Shown: positions 1 to 13,600 of the stretch, piece after piece
Layout: each line of letters begins with the position of its first letter
Position numbering within the stretch: the stretch's first letter is position 1
Assembly: GCF_020360975.1 (NCBI RefSeq)
Contig: NW_025408681.1
Span: 1,957,655-2,021,654, forward strand
Reading direction: 5' to 3'
Length of the DNA: 64,000 nucleotides
Origin: Hirsutella rhossiliensis
Taxonomy: Eukaryota; Ascomycota; Sordariomycetes; Hypocreales; Ophiocordycipitaceae
Translations under genes and position numbers: made by a program
Notes under the pieces: generated by a model
The model's database searches: none
What the model was told of the DNA's origin: nothing
What the model saw: only the letters and a program-made list of their open reading frames with translations

Positions 1-1137
1 CTTTGTCGAGGGGGCGCCGCCCGGCGAAGTACGTCTCTCTGGCCCAGTCATTCATGCCCGGTATGAGCTAACGCGCCCGCAGCTCGCAGACGTCGTCGCC
101 GGTACGCCTGAGCCCTGGCTCGCGGCATTCAAAGACCGATTGTTGCTAACGACACCGCCAGATATCAAGACGCTCACGCTATCCTCTCCCGACATCATCT
201 CCGATCTTGCGCCGGCCTTTGAAAAGTACAATGAGGAACAGCTCGTCACTGTGAAACTGCCCGGCAGCAGTCAACTTGTGAGCCGACCCTGCTAGCCTTG
301 GACTGCTGGCCGTTCCTTCGACTGACGGTGCTTTGCAATTCAGGTCCTCATCAGCTCACACAACTCGCTGGGCGACGGGCGATACTACGATGTCGAGAGC
401 TCGTCGAGCTTCGCCTTCGACCACAAGACACAGGCACGTCCGAGGCCACGGCGCACGACCGCGATCCAGTGGCTAACTTGGCCCTCAGAAACCAAGCGCC
501 GTACAAAGTCATGTTCTCGAAGGGCCGCAAGCGGATTTGGTGTGAGTGTCACTGGGCGACATGGTGCACCCTGGCCGTGACTCTGATGTTGCTGCAGAAA
601 ATCGACACTCAAGAGTGTGGGGAGCTACGTCAAGGAACACTTTGCCAGCGCAGCCTGCGGTGCTTACCCCATCGAGTCCGAGTCCAAGATTGCCGTCGTC
701 ATCGTTGCCAACAAATACAGCCCCAACAACTTTTGGTGAGCCTATCCCTCGGGATGCTGCTGGTATGCGGGGACTGATTGTCTGCCAGGAACGGACGTTG
801 GAGATCGGTGTACGTCTTCGACCCGGCATCGGGGAGCTTGGAGGGGTCCATCAAGGTCGACGTCCACTACTACGAGGATGGCAACGTGCGGCTGCTCACC
901 AACAAGACGGTCGCCGCCTCGATCCCTTCCGGTACCGGAGGCGGCATAGCCAAGGAAATCTCCGCGGTGGAGAAGAAGTACCAAGAAGAACTCAACAAGG
1001 GCTTCGTCAATTTAAGCGAGGGCGCCTTCAAGGGCCTGCGGAGACAGCTGCCGGTGACGAGACAAAAGATTGAATGGGACAAGGTGACGAGCTACCGGCT
1101 GGGACAGGACATTGGGGGTGGAGGGGCCAAGCGATAG
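1..1137 (+). CDS. cap1: F-actin-capping protein subunit alpha (3' part; start lies before the window)
   Basis: This is the alpha subunit of the CapZ heterodimer, which caps barbed ends of actin filaments at cortical actin patches. Only the part from the motif FVEGAPPGE onward is present. I read seven exons: 1-28, 83-101, 162-277, 344-433, 489-541, 598-735 and 789-1137. Joined, they give the family's conserved blocks in order: ADVV, PAFEKYNEEQLVTVKLPG, GRYYDVES, ESESKIAVVIVANKYSPNNF, WNGRWRSVYVF and VDVHYYEDGNVRLLTNK. The C-terminal tail is SYRLGQDIGGGGAKR. The intron after 433 must start with GC (GCACGT) to keep the frame, because GT donors nearby break it; the donor at 542 is a strong GTGAGT. 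The stop TAG is at 1135-1137. Identity is secure; the exact ends of the middle exons are less so. Confidence 0.9.
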
Positions 1138-1991
1138 ATGCCAGCCTGCCATGAGCGGGGCGGGTTGAAGGTCAGATACAGGTCCAGGTACATGGAATCC
1201 AAGCAAGACGGGGCACATGTCGCTTCTTCTCCGCCTTTGGTAGCAAGCAGGAGGGGTGATGGGTCGATATCCTCGGGTATGCGCCGCGTTGGATTCGATT
1301 CTTCCCATGGTTGGTGCGGTCCCGTCTCTCACAGCACAAGTCGGAGCTGGCTGCCGTACTTGAGACGGGAACGATGGTCCAATTTACGCGATGAGTGTAT
1401 GCTCAGGGTCGGCGGGCGAAGCTGGCTGTAGAGTCGGCTTGTCGTAGGCCGGCGGTGCCGGTGGAAGATGGCTTCCGAAAAGACATCAACTACTTATCTT
1501 ACGACCAAGCGCTGCAGATGGGGAGAGTAATAATACCACGTCACATCTTATCGTCCCGGCAGCAACGGGGCTTCGGGAAAGACTTTGGGACCGAGCATGT
1601 GCTTACCGGCCCGGGCAGAACATGGCTACATACACATCGAATGCTTGGCCGTCAACGCAGCGGCTTGCCTTTTGGTCCGGCAAGCAACTATATAGCTGGG
1701 GCTTCAAGTGCAGAGGGAGACAAACACCGGCCGGGCCACATGGAGCCTATACTCTATACAGGGCGCAATGTACAGTAGGCGGCCGTGGCGGTGAGTTCGT
1801 CTACCTTTCAGGCACCATTGGTCCGCTGGAGACGGGTCCCGCGGAAGGGCGAATCAGAGGCTCAAGGCGGCAAATTCAAGGCCTCTGATTGGCTGTGTCG
1901 CCCTCCTGCACGCCTCCCGTCGGGGACGGAACTTAGGGGGAACCGAGGGACCCTTTTGCTTCGTCTCGAATCTTTTCGCATCTTCAGCTGC

Positions 1992-2023
<32 letters not shown>

Positions 2024-2187
2024 TCTCTGCCTCTCTCGCTCTCTGCCCCCGTCCCACACGAGCCAAAAGCCACGGCGTCACAGTTGCCGTCTGGACCAAC
2101 ATACATCGCCTCACACAGTCTGTGCCGCCCATCTGGCTTTTTCTTCGCCAACCCCCCAAACCACGTCTCAACCCATCCGCCGCCAAA
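1138..2187. other. Intergenic, capping protein to cytochrome b5
   Basis: No supportable gene. It holds the 3' region of the capping protein gene and the promoter and leader of the cytochrome b5 gene. The leader carries a strong pyrimidine tract (about 1985-2045, with repeated CTC units followed by a run of C), typical of filamentous-fungal core promoters. Confidence 0.6.
1985..2045 (+). promoter_or_regulatory. CT-rich tract in the cytochrome b5 leader
   Basis: A pyrimidine run of CTC repeats followed by C8-9, lying about 145-200 bases before the ATG at 2188. Such tracts commonly precede transcription starts in highly expressed filamentous-fungal genes. The role here is inferred from position only. 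Confidence 0.45.
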
Positions 2188-2735
2188 ATGTCACAGGAGT
2201 TCACCTACCAAGATGTTGCCGAGCACAACACCAAGAAGGACATTTTCCTCGTCATCCATGACAAGGTCTACGACTGCGCAAAGTTCATCGACGAGCACCC
2301 GTACGCCTCTTCTTTCCTCTGAACCTGGCCGTCCTGTTGCTAACGTCTTCCTCCGTCCCGCAGCGGCGGTGAGGAGGTGATGCTCGACGTTGCCGGCCAA
2401 GATGCCTCGGAGGCTTTCGAAGACGTCGGACACAGCGACGAGGCGAGGGAAACGCTGGACCAGCTGCTCGTCGGCACCCTGAAGCGAAAGGTGAGTTGCA
2501 TCGTGATGCACGCCCTCCAACGACGCGCCCCGCTGACGCGCCCGTGCCCTCTCGACAGCCCGGCGACCCTGCCCCCAAGGCCGCTCCCCAGACCTCTACC
2601 TCGGGCGCCAGCAGTTCGGACCAGACGGGCATCGGCATCGGCCTCTACGGCATCCTGCTCATCGGCGGCATCCTCGGCTACGCGATCTTCCAGTACATGT
2701 CCCATCGTGAAGAGAACCAGCACGCGAATGCGTGA
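2188..2735 (+). CDS. cyb5: Cytochrome b5, tail-anchored
   Basis: Microsomal cytochrome b5, the electron donor to fatty-acid desaturases, sterol enzymes and P450s on the ER. There are three exons, 2188-2300, 2364-2490 and 2559-2735, giving 138 aa. The heme-binding domain covers residues about 5-80. The first axial histidine is in the HPGG motif, which is split by intron 1, and the second is in VGHSDEAR. A Pro/Ser/Thr linker follows, then a C-terminal membrane anchor ([20 protein letters not shown]) and a short polar tail ([11 protein letters not shown]), the classic tail-anchored layout. Length fits the family. The start has an AAAATG context and no upstream in-frame alternative matches homologues. 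Confidence 0.95.
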
Positions 2736-3389
2736 GCGCGCGCCTCGCCCGAGGCTGCGAAACGAGCGGCGTCGGCAGCGGAAACCCCGCCCGTGCCGGA
2801 ATGATGTACGAAAGATATCGACACGCCCCAATGGTTGGCCTTGGAAGCTTCTCGACTTCTCGCCGAGCAAACATTCAAAGTGTCCGCTACACTTTGCGCC
2901 ACCAGAGAGGCGTGCTGAGATGTGGGTTCCGTGGGTCGATTTTATTGTTCCCCTTGTTTGAGTCACGAGACGGAGCAAATGGCATGGCAGTTCACGGTAG
3001 ATTTTTTCGCTTTGTGGAATCTACGCGATAGATACAAAAACGTGTAATTGGAGACAATCATCAGCATCTGCTGGGCGGCGCACGACCTCGTCGTCCAGCC
3101 AGGCTGGCTTGAAGGACTGCTGTAGACTGCGAAGAGTGAACACGGTTTGCCTCAAGCCACACCGGAAAGTCACATTCGAGTTGTGCCGCCACATGACCCC
3201 ACAGGCCCCGACCCTCATCAATCAGCCTTGCCCGCCTTGACTACCATCCTTTGATGGTCACACCACGCTCTCTTTTCCTTTTCCTCTTCATTCTCCCTCC
3301 TATCGTCGACAAACCTACTACTTCTGGCACCCATTTCGCACGCTCCTGTCTTCGCCTTCTCCTCGTCATCGCCTTCTGTTTGGCCCAAC
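2736..3389. other. Intergenic, cytochrome b5 to TFIIE beta
   Basis: No gene seen. It contains the cyb5 3' region and the TFIIE beta leader, which has a CT-rich stretch at about 3265-3305. Confidence 0.6.
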
Positions 3390-4292
3390 ATGTCGTCGTA
3401 CCTGGAGAAGCAGTCGTCGGCCTTTCGGGGGACGCTGGCGTCGGCCGCGTCAAAACTATCCAACCCAAGCAGCGTCGTCAAGGCATCGTCGCTGGCGCCG
3501 CCCTCTCCATCACCCTCGGCAGCATCAGATAGCGCGACACCGACTGCCAGGCGCAAGCGCGATGCGGCCCCCGACGTGCCCTTTTCGCAGCCCCAGCTGA
3601 CGGGGTACGGTGCCGAGGTCAAGACGCAGATGACGTTTGCCGTCGAGTACCTCAAGAAAAAGGGCGACTCCAAGAGTATGACGGACATCATCGACCACCT
3701 CAGCCTGCGCAGCTACTCGGAGGAGCACAAGAAGGAGCTGGCCGAGGGCCTCAGGGGGCACCCGCGTGTCGAGTGGAGGCCCGACGCGAGCCTGGCCGAG
3801 CAGACGTGGAACACGGGCTCCTACGCCCACCGGCCCATCATCCCCGGCGTCAAGGACGCGACGTCGCTCCTGGCCCACCTACAGCGCAAGACGGACGCCT
3901 CGGGCGTGTCAGTCAAGGACCTCAAGGATGGCTGGCCCGACTGCGAGGAGACGCTGGCGTCGCTCGAGCGTCACCACAAGGTGCTCGTGGTGCGCACCAA
4001 AAAGGACAACTTTCCGCGCTACGTCTGGCTCGACGACCCGTCACTCAAGCACACAGTCCAAGCCGAGTTCCAAGTCATGTGGCACCGCGTCCCGCTGCCC
4101 AGCCTCGACGACATGCACCGCAAGCTCGTCGCCGTCGGCCAGAAGCCCACGAGCGAAGACCCCCTCAAGCTGGCCCTCGGCACCGGTGGTAAGGCCAAGG
4201 TGCAGAAGAAGAAGGCGAGCAAGAAGATGGGCAAAGCAACCAACGTGCATATGGCGCACTTGATGCAGGACTACAGCAACTTGCGGAGATGA
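3390..4292 (+). CDS. tfa2: Transcription initiation factor IIE subunit beta
   Basis: Small subunit of general transcription factor TFIIE, which recruits TFIIH to the RNA polymerase II pre-initiation complex. It is a single exon of 300 aa. A Ser/Pro/Ala-rich N-terminus (1-65) is followed by the winged-helix core starting near TGYGAEVKTQMTFAVEYLKK. Motifs include MTDIIDHLSL, VEWRPDASL and the second winged-helix part VSVKDLKDGWPDCEETL. The C-terminus is very basic (KVQKKKASKKMGKA) and ends in MAHLMQDYSNLRR, as in other fungal Tfa2 proteins. Length is normal and the frame is clean. An antisense fragment of a thioredoxin-fold gene starts immediately beyond the stop codon. Confidence 0.93.
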   Translation: MSSYLEKQSSAFRGTLASAASKLSNPSSVVKASSLAPPSPSPSAASDSATPTARRKRDAAPDVPFSQPQLTGYGAEVKTQMTFAVEYLKKKGDSKSMTDIIDHLSLRSYSEEHKKELAEGLRGHPRVEWRPDASLAEQTWNTGSYAHRPIIPGVKDATSLLAHLQRKTDASGVSVKDLKDGWPDCEETLASLERHHKVLVVRTKKDNFPRYVWLDDPSLKHTVQAEFQVMWHRVPLPSLDDMHRKLVAVGQKPTSEDPLKLALGTGGKAKVQKKKASKKMGKATNVHMAHLMQDYSNLRR

Positions 4293-4293
4293 G

Positions 4294-4467
4294 CGCCGCC
4301 CTGTAGCGCCTGAGCGCCGCCTCGAGGCTGTGCTTGCCGACGCAGCACCACGGGCACAGCGGGTCGGAGAAGACGTCGATGGGCACGAGGGCAGGGGAGT
4401 GAAGAGGTCCGTCACCGTCTTGCTGCTGCGGCTCTTCGAGGGCCGCCATACTCCCGTTTCCTATCAT
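4294..4467 (-). pseudogene. N-terminal fragment of a DsbA/FrnE-like thioredoxin-fold oxidoreductase
   Basis: On the minus strand an ORF begins at 4467. From about residue 29 it reads as the start of a FrnE/DsbA-family protein: IDVFSDPLCPWCCVGKHSLE, with the CPWC redox motif at residues 38-41, then an alpha-helix like LEAALRRYRA. The similarity stops at about 4294. That is within two bases of the TFIIE beta stop codon (4290-4292); beyond it the frame is only antisense of that gene. A FrnE protein needs roughly 150 more residues (the helical insertion and the rest of the fold), and there is no room for them. I read this as the surviving 5' end of a gene cut off when sequence was lost next to tfa2. 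A very short real protein cannot be excluded. Confidence 0.6.
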
Positions 4468-6229
4468 CCAACGCCCGATTCGTTATGAGAGGTTGGGGCA
4501 GGATTGTTAGGAGGGAGAGGAATATAATAGAAGAAGAAGAAGGGGCTGGCCCGAATTGAAGAGAGGCGGCGAGCTGAATGAGGAGAAAGGGGGTTCTTCT
4601 GCTGCGTTCATTTGGCCGCCGGCTACGGTATTGCCTATAGGGTTATATACCTATACAGACGCATTCGGACTCTCATCCATTTCACCATGATAATGGTGAA
4701 CGTCCCAGTGGTCCCGAGATTGGCCAGGCGTCCCCCCCCCCCTCCCGGATCATCGCCACGCGGCCATGAGAATGGGACGCTCGCACAGAACAGGAGACGG
4801 CTAACAAGGCGTATAGCACAAGACTTGACTCATCAGCCAAATAACAACGATATCACCAAGTCGCCGAAGCACCATCAGCTTCTCTAAAAGGTAGGTACAT
4901 ACAAAGTGCTGCATGCATATATCTCGTCGTCGAGCGAATCCGCGCCGCCGGACTTGTGACTCCGCAATGGCGGGCATCCAGGCCGGAGCTACACACCGCC
5001 AAGCCAGGGCAAAAGCTGCAGCCCGCTTCGTCACGACAACTCCTCATCTTGCTCCTTCTCCTCTTCTTCCCTTCCCCCTCGTCTCGCGCCGTGGACCGTT
5101 GCCAAGTGGCGCCTGGTTGCGTCTTTCGGCGCCTCATCCAATGACAGAGAGAGCCCGCTTGCTGCTAGGAATCCGGCACAATCGCTGCCTTGCCTCTGCC
5201 ATTTCGTCGAAGTGTAGGTTACCAAGTATCGTATCCTACTGGACCGAGTTCACGACCGAGTACACGCCAAGTACAGTCGAAACGAAGTCAGCTTAACACG
5301 CCTTTCGACGTGGCATGAGCACAGGATTCATGGGGCCACCTGGATTATATATTCTGAATGGCTCATGTTGGACCACCTCAATTGTCGCCGCAAGCCCGCC
5401 TGTTGATTGGGCCGAGGCCCGGGCCTGCGGAGAGGCCTGTCATGCATATCACACTGATACGGTGACCTCACGCCCCTTCTCTCCCCTCTCCGCCTTGTGC
5501 CGGGGAGACGTCTTGCCAGTCAGTCACGTCGTACAAACTACGCCACCGCCAGTTCCTCTCACCCGTCTGGTAGCTGGCCAATGGCAAATCCATTGTCGTG
5601 CTTGCGCATTCTCACCCTTCCACTCTCCTATTCTACCTATCCATGCCCGTACATCCATCCTCAAAGCCCGAGCCATGCCTCCCTCCATGCCGTCCTGTCC
5701 CGTCCTCTCTTTACCCAGAGAAGCACCAGAGCCAGTTTCGCGCTGTCCGATTGAACTCCTTCTAACCGTCAACCCCATTCGTCATGCAGATGGATACAAG
5801 GGGGGAATGAAAAGTGAAAAAGAAGACGTCTCAAAAGTCGTAAAGTTGGCATATCGTCCGTCTATTGTCAACGGCCCCTGACCGGGAAAACCCCATTCGC
5901 AATGAAGATGATGAAAATCGAGGTCGTGGGCTGGGGCCGGCTGAGGCGCCTGGGCCGCACGCCCCATGAAAAGACCGATACACGCCACTGCGCACAAACC
6001 AGATAGTCATGATTTATATAAGTAAATGGGAAGAGGGAGAAGAAAGAAACAAAAAACAGACGTCCAGTGCATGAGCCGCCGGGAGAACGTGCTCATCGTC
6101 AGGCACGTCTCAGGGCTGTCCGCGTCAAAGGGCGTCCTCGCAATGATCCACAGGGTATCGATGGGCCACTTGGGCCCGGCAAGTTGAGGCAATCAACAAG
6201 GCGCCGTCCGCCAACGATAACAAGTGCGC
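4468..6229. other. Intergenic, no gene recognised
   Basis: About 1.8 kb without a recognisable protein or RNA. ORFs here (for example 5315-5881 +) have no motif, poor composition and no intron logic linking them. The right part is the 3' region of the C2H2 factor gene. Confidence 0.5.
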
Positions 6230-7623
<1,394 letters not shown>

Positions 7624-10600
7624 TACCCAACGTCGAAGCCGGGAAACGTGTTGCTACTCAGTCTGACGGATCCGGTCAGTCCATGCTTCGCGGAACGGAA
7701 GACTCGAGGAGGGGCAGACGTACGCGGAGACAGACCAAGCCGGTGTCTCACGGCACGGAGCCAGCGATATAAAGGCGACCGGATTGCTCTGTCCACCAAG
7801 GTCAGCGGGTGACTCGGGCCACGGCTCAACGACAGGACCAACAGTAATGACAGTGGAGAGGCTGGGGAGTGTGCATGGTCTAGGCAGTTGGGATCGGACA
7901 GTTGGATGGTCATGATTGCCCGAGCTTGACGCTACGCGAGCTTGGATCGCTGGCTGGCCAGTGGTCCCATATGGCAGACTGCCAAACCCCTGCCCCAACA
8001 AGATGTCGAGCTGGACTGGATATCGACTTACCCTCTCTGTTGACTGTGCCAATGCCGCCTCCAGTGTGGATTGACTGAGCGGATGGTCCCGTGACCACTT
8101 GAAGGAGAGACACGGCCACAGGGCCCAACCAGTTTTGCTGGTCCTATCGTTTGGCGGTTCAAGGTCGCAGATTGAGGCAGCAGGTCGAATCCGAGGCCGT
8201 CGCGGCGGTGCTGCCGTCGTGGTCGCAGGATGGCGTGGAGGCCGTGAAGGAAGTAGTCGAACTAGGAAAACGACTCCGAGTGAAGACGTTTTAACTGGTT
8301 CGAAGCCAGGTTAGAAGACGAAGATTGGCGGTGTAGAGTTGAGTTGTCGGGACGAAAGTCAAGGCCTAGCACAGTGTTCTGGAAGAGACGGCCGAACAGA
8401 GGCTGGAACGAGCAATCCCAAGACCGAGGAAGCGAACAGTTCGCACTCGCGTTGGTGGGTGAAGCTCGCACTGCTCGTGTCCGGACAGGGCCCTGACAAG
8501 GCTTCGGCGGACCGCGCAGACCACCAACCAGGCAAAGCTCGGCCGCCGTTGAGCTGCCGAAGCGGGCCGCGGCGACTTGATCGCCTTGACGTCCGGGATA
8601 TGGAGTCAGGGAGGGGACTCGGCGATGCGACTCGATCCAGGACGGCTCGGACGGGTGTCGCGCTGGATCGAAAGGCCCGACGCGACGGGGGCAAAACGGC
8701 CGATGGGGGAGGGAGGACCTGCCGACGGGAGCAGTTCCTCGTTAGGTGCGTCGCGAGCAGAGTACGGGAAGAGTGTGCGTCATAAAAAAAGAAGAGAACC
8801 CGAACTGGGGATGAAGTCGCGGCGCACCTTGGCCCCGGAGGCTCGCAAACGTGGTACCTTGGGCAAGGTAGCATGGAATGCTGGGCCAAGCACGAGTAAT
8901 CACCCGGCTTTGGGATCGGCGCGACGTAACTGTTTTAGGGGCCAAGCCTCTGAAGTTGGGGGGCCCACAGCGATTAGAAAAGGGGGGTTTAAAGGAACGA
9001 CAGCGACAGGGCAGAGGCGCTACTAGCTCTGGTGGGCTGGCGGCGTACAGCAGACCCGGGGGGGGCGGCATGGAAAAAATAAAATGGTCTGGGGACGACT
9101 GAAGGAGTACAGTAATTACATGCTGTACTCCGTACAGTACGTAGGTACTTTGTGCGCGCAAAGGAGAAAAAGAGAGAATTCTTCCGAAGAAGCCCAGCGC
9201 AAGGGTGTGCTAATGTGCCCAGCCTGAGGCGGGCGATTACCGCGCAAAGGTACGTAACAGGGATGGATGCCGGCGCCGCAACAGAAACAAACAAGGGACC
9301 GGGGGGAAAGGCCTTGAGCCTTGATGAAGCAAAAGGAGAGATGTCGAGTGGCCTGCGTACCTTGAGATTTGACGGCTTGAGAAGAGACGGAGAATGGCCG
9401 TTGGTCCCGTTGGCGGCGATGGCCGTGAGGCGAGGATGGCTGGCTGTCCTGTGCACACGGGCGAACAATCTGGGGCCGGGCGACGGAGCAGGCGGGGACG
9501 GCATCAAGGAGCAAGGTCGTCGAAGTGTAAAAGGCGGGACTGACTGGCCGAGGCAGGTTGTGAAGACGACGAGAGGGGGACAAACGATGGGCCTTGGAGA
9601 ATTGAAGTTATCGAGGCGCCTGCAAAGTATCAAGGTACCTACGGATACAGTGCAAAAGATAGCGCAAGGCAGGGCCTCCCAAGTACGTACTACCTACCTA
9701 GTACCGTTCGCTCCTACGCTACGCACCTGCCTTGCCTACCGTTGTGGGGTTGCAACTGCCAGCTCGGGAACTACAGGTAGGTACTTTAAGTTCTGTACCT
9801 CTGAAAGTCTCTGCTTGGCGCCTGTCTGTGCAAGTCCAGTAATACTCCGAAAACAGCATCCAGTTCTTGGGGCATCGCCAGAGAGGTGCCCAAGAGCAAG
9901 CAAACGGCTCAAGCAGGCAAGCGCCCATGGGGGAAAAGCACAGCCAACGCGCTTCTCCGTGAGACCAAAAGGGTGCTCGGAGTTCTAAGTTATACGCTAG
10001 ATGGATGGGCTGCTGGGATACTGCAAAAGTATTCCTACCTGTTGTTTCCCCCGGTGTTGGGTCGCGGAAGGGTAGAGATACCCGGCTTAGATCTGGCAGT
10101 TGGGCAGCAGGTTTGCCGACTTGCAACTGCCAATGAATCCCGTTTCCTCCGCAACTGCGATGCCCTCGTCCCTGCACAAGTACAGTATCAATGATGCGAA
10201 TGTGCGAATAGCTGGCCGCCACCAACGCCGGCCACCATCCTGTTGGGCCACATCTCCTCGCTGCCTGTGCCTGGGATCCGCCGTGTGCTGCTTGACAGAG
10301 CAAAACAGAATCAAAGGTGGGACAAGGCCGTATGGATTGCTGCCCGCTGCTACTGTACCCAGGCTGTGTTGATCTCGGACGCCATGTTCACCTGCCAAAC
10401 GACCACGCATACCATGCCCGGCGAGAAACAGTCTTCCGCAGCGGGCAGCCGGCGGCCGGTCCAGCTCCAGGCCCAGGCTCCCAGGCCGAACCATGCAGGG
10501 AAGCCCTTTGACATCGTGGCTCCCGCCGCATCGAAACGGGGTAGAAACGGCTATGGGGGAGGGCTGTGCGCGCACCCGGGGGCGAACAATCCGTCGACAT

Positions 10601-13600
10601 GGCGCAGCATCGTGCCTGTCTGTCCTTGTCCCCGTTCCCACCTCGCAAATGACGTTATTAATAGGAGGGCGAAAGCGCTGGTGCGATATCGAGCTCGGTT
10701 GGACGGACCCAGGGGTCATACATGTCCGGCTCCGCAGGCCTTCCTATTGTCGCCTTTGTGCTGAATGGGATGCAAGGCGCCTCTTAGTCAGGGCGGCGCT
10801 GTCACCGGGCTCGAGGAGGCAATGCGAAGCAGCTGGTTTGGCCTCGATCTCGCGATGATGCTGCGTCCTCGCGGCTCTCTTCCAGCTGCCATTGCTTGCC
10901 GATAGAGGGACGTTTGGTTTGCGCCGCCCCAGGGTGCGTCCGTTCCCGTGCCGTCTTTCTGTCTGTCTGTGCCAGCGACGACGTGGGGCGACGACGACCA
11001 TGTCGGCCGCAGAAGAGGCACGCACTGCACGTTGGCGCTTCTTCATGAGTACTGTGCGCCCTTTGCTACAGCGACTCCCCCCGTTTCTCTCTCTGCCCTT
11101 TCGGTCCTGCGTGCGGATCAGGGGGCGGCGTGTGCACAAGGCCACCTCCCTTTGGAGGGGGCTATTTTCAGTGCAACGCGAGCCTTCCGCTTGACGTTTT
11201 GCACGGTTTGCTGTGCGCAGGCACCAGTCTGGCTTGGCATCTCAAGTGAGTCGCATCCAGAAATGCACCCACAGCTGTACGTACGGGATATTCGCCCGTT
11301 GGTCCCGGTGTTGGCGATGGGAAGAGACGGGGTCGTCATTTCGCGGCCCTGGTGCTTGGACCAACGTCCAACGGGACGGGTCGTCTTGGTGTGTGCCTGG
11401 GATACCACCCGCAGGGCAAGGAAGCATTTCCACGTTGTTGTTTTGTTGCTCAATCCTCGTCGTGCTTGCTGCGACTGCGAGCGAGTCCAACGTCAAGCCT
11501 AGTCGACCACGACCAGGAAATACTTGGAGCAAAATGAGAGACTCGACCGTTGGTGACGAGTTTGTCAATGACAGGCCCGCTTTTTAGTGGCTGCCTGCCA
11601 ATGATCTTCTCCCCTTTTTTTGACAAGCAACAACCCATGGCATGATATCACCGCCTCCTTTTTTTGGTCTCCAGAACACTAGTGTGTCTCTCAAGGCCTC
11701 CTGGCGCCTAGCCAAAGCACGCGGGCACAAGACAGCTTCGCAAGCATGGACGGGCCCGTGCAGGCGGCAAGCAGGGCGTTTTGCTGTCGACGTTGACCTC
11801 GCAGCAGCAAACCGTCCAAAGAAGGAGGCAAAGTACATAATCATGCTCGAAGTCCATAGTCCATCTCGAGTACACAATGGGTGCGGATCCTCACACGATT
11901 GGTGAAACAACTTGTCCCTTTCTTCCCTCAAGGTACTGCAACCTGCATAGTTGGGCTGTTGAAAGGGGTGACTGCTCCGTCCGAGGAGACAAGATAAAGT
12001 GGTGAAACGTCCCATCTCGGCTGCCAGGGACCAGCCACCAATCAGCAGATGCAGGCAGCCGAGATGGCAAGTCTTTGTTTCGCATTTTGCATTGTCAGCC
12101 TGCCTTGCCCCCGTAAAGTGGGTAGCCATGCAAGAGGTGGCGGGCTGCTGACGCCCGATCATTCCGGTACTGCAAGCCGTGGGCTTCTAGAAACCTTCTA
12201 GGGTGCCACGCAAGAGCAAGACCAACTTTGTGTTGGCATGGAAGCTTTTTTGTCTTACTCTGTGCCTAAGCATACCCATACCGGGACGCATACAGTAACT
12301 CATACCCATCCATCCATTGAGACGGCACCTTGGCAGGGCAGTGGACAATCTTGTCCTGTCTTGTCGCGACTTACACGCAACTACCGAGATGTTCATCAAT
12401 CTCGCACACCATGCACAGGGTAAGCCAGGGTAGCATTGCGTCTCCCATCATCCACGTTTCCCTGCGTCGTTGGCGTTTGGCGTGTTTCTAGAGCCCTTCG
12501 AGAAGTGTCCCCGGTGCATAAGGGCTGACTTGATGACGCGCTCTCGCTTGTGTAGCCGAACGAATCCCGAGGGGGGACAAAGGATTGTTGTAGCGTGTAC
12601 TCGATGTCAACTCGCCCAGGGAGAGAGACATGATCGGCAGACAGTGCAAACAAAGCCCGCCATTGCTCGAGACGACGACCCCGAGTCCATCACCTCGCCC
12701 GTCTTGGGAATTGTCGCATCTCGAAACCCGGCTCGCAAGTGGCCACAGGGTAGCCTTCCCCTTGGAGATTGAGGGAGCACACCTTGACCGTCCTGGAGGT
12801 TCGGAGCCACGATAACATGCAGGCGCGTGGAATGCTTGGACATGACGCACCGCCTGTGTCACCTTGATTCCCGCTGCAGGTCTGCATGCGACAAAAAAGG
12901 TCCTTGTTGCTAAGAATATATACACGAGCGCGCTTCAAGCCCCCCCGTGCCAAGAGCACTTATACCCCGACTCCCAAGATAGCTTGCTCGCACGTCACTG
13001 CTCCCTGCTCATGCTCGGCGAGCGATCGACAGCTCGCAGCTGCAGACGCCACAAGCAGCACGTTGTCGGGCTCTCGCCAAAGCTGCACACGGCCGCCTGG
13101 ATCGTCGTGCCGTGCTGGCGGGAGCACCCGATGGCTGGCACACGCACACACGCGAACACGCACACACAAGCCAAGCTCGGTGATTTGCATGGGCCATGAC
13201 CACGGAAGCCAAAAAAAGAAGCCGGGCGCTGCACGCGATGCGGGACAAAAAAAACAAACCATAATTCGATGGACTATCAAGACGTCCGGACAGCAACGTG
13301 TTGTCCAACCGCATATCCGTTTCGGCCATCCGCTCGCCCTCCTCTCCTGGCTGCTTCGACGACATACAACTCGTTGCCCTTTGCCAACAGGCGAATCCGG
13401 CATCACATCATGATCACAAAGTACCGATACAAAGTGCAGGGTGTCAACGTACGCAGACTCATCGTCATCACACTGTCCTCCTACCCACGTGCACACTCAC
13501 ACACGCGCGATCCTCACAAGGCCCCTTGTCGTCCTCGTTGCTGCCACCGCCCAGCCAACGGCTGCCAGGCCCCCCCAACCCTATTCATGTTGCCCCTCGA

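Noticed and set aside
8297..8307. tRNA B-box-like GGTTCGAAGCC
   Set aside because: No A-box upstream at the right distance and no cloverleaf stems in the flanks.
9152..9988. 278-aa plus-strand ORF in the large spacer
   Set aside because: No domain, no family motif, mixed basic composition, no splice partners; open frames of this size arise by chance in GC-rich DNA.
10087..10719. 210-aa minus-strand ORF in the large spacer
   Set aside because: No recognisable motif and an overlapping ORF on the other strand; not supportable as a gene.
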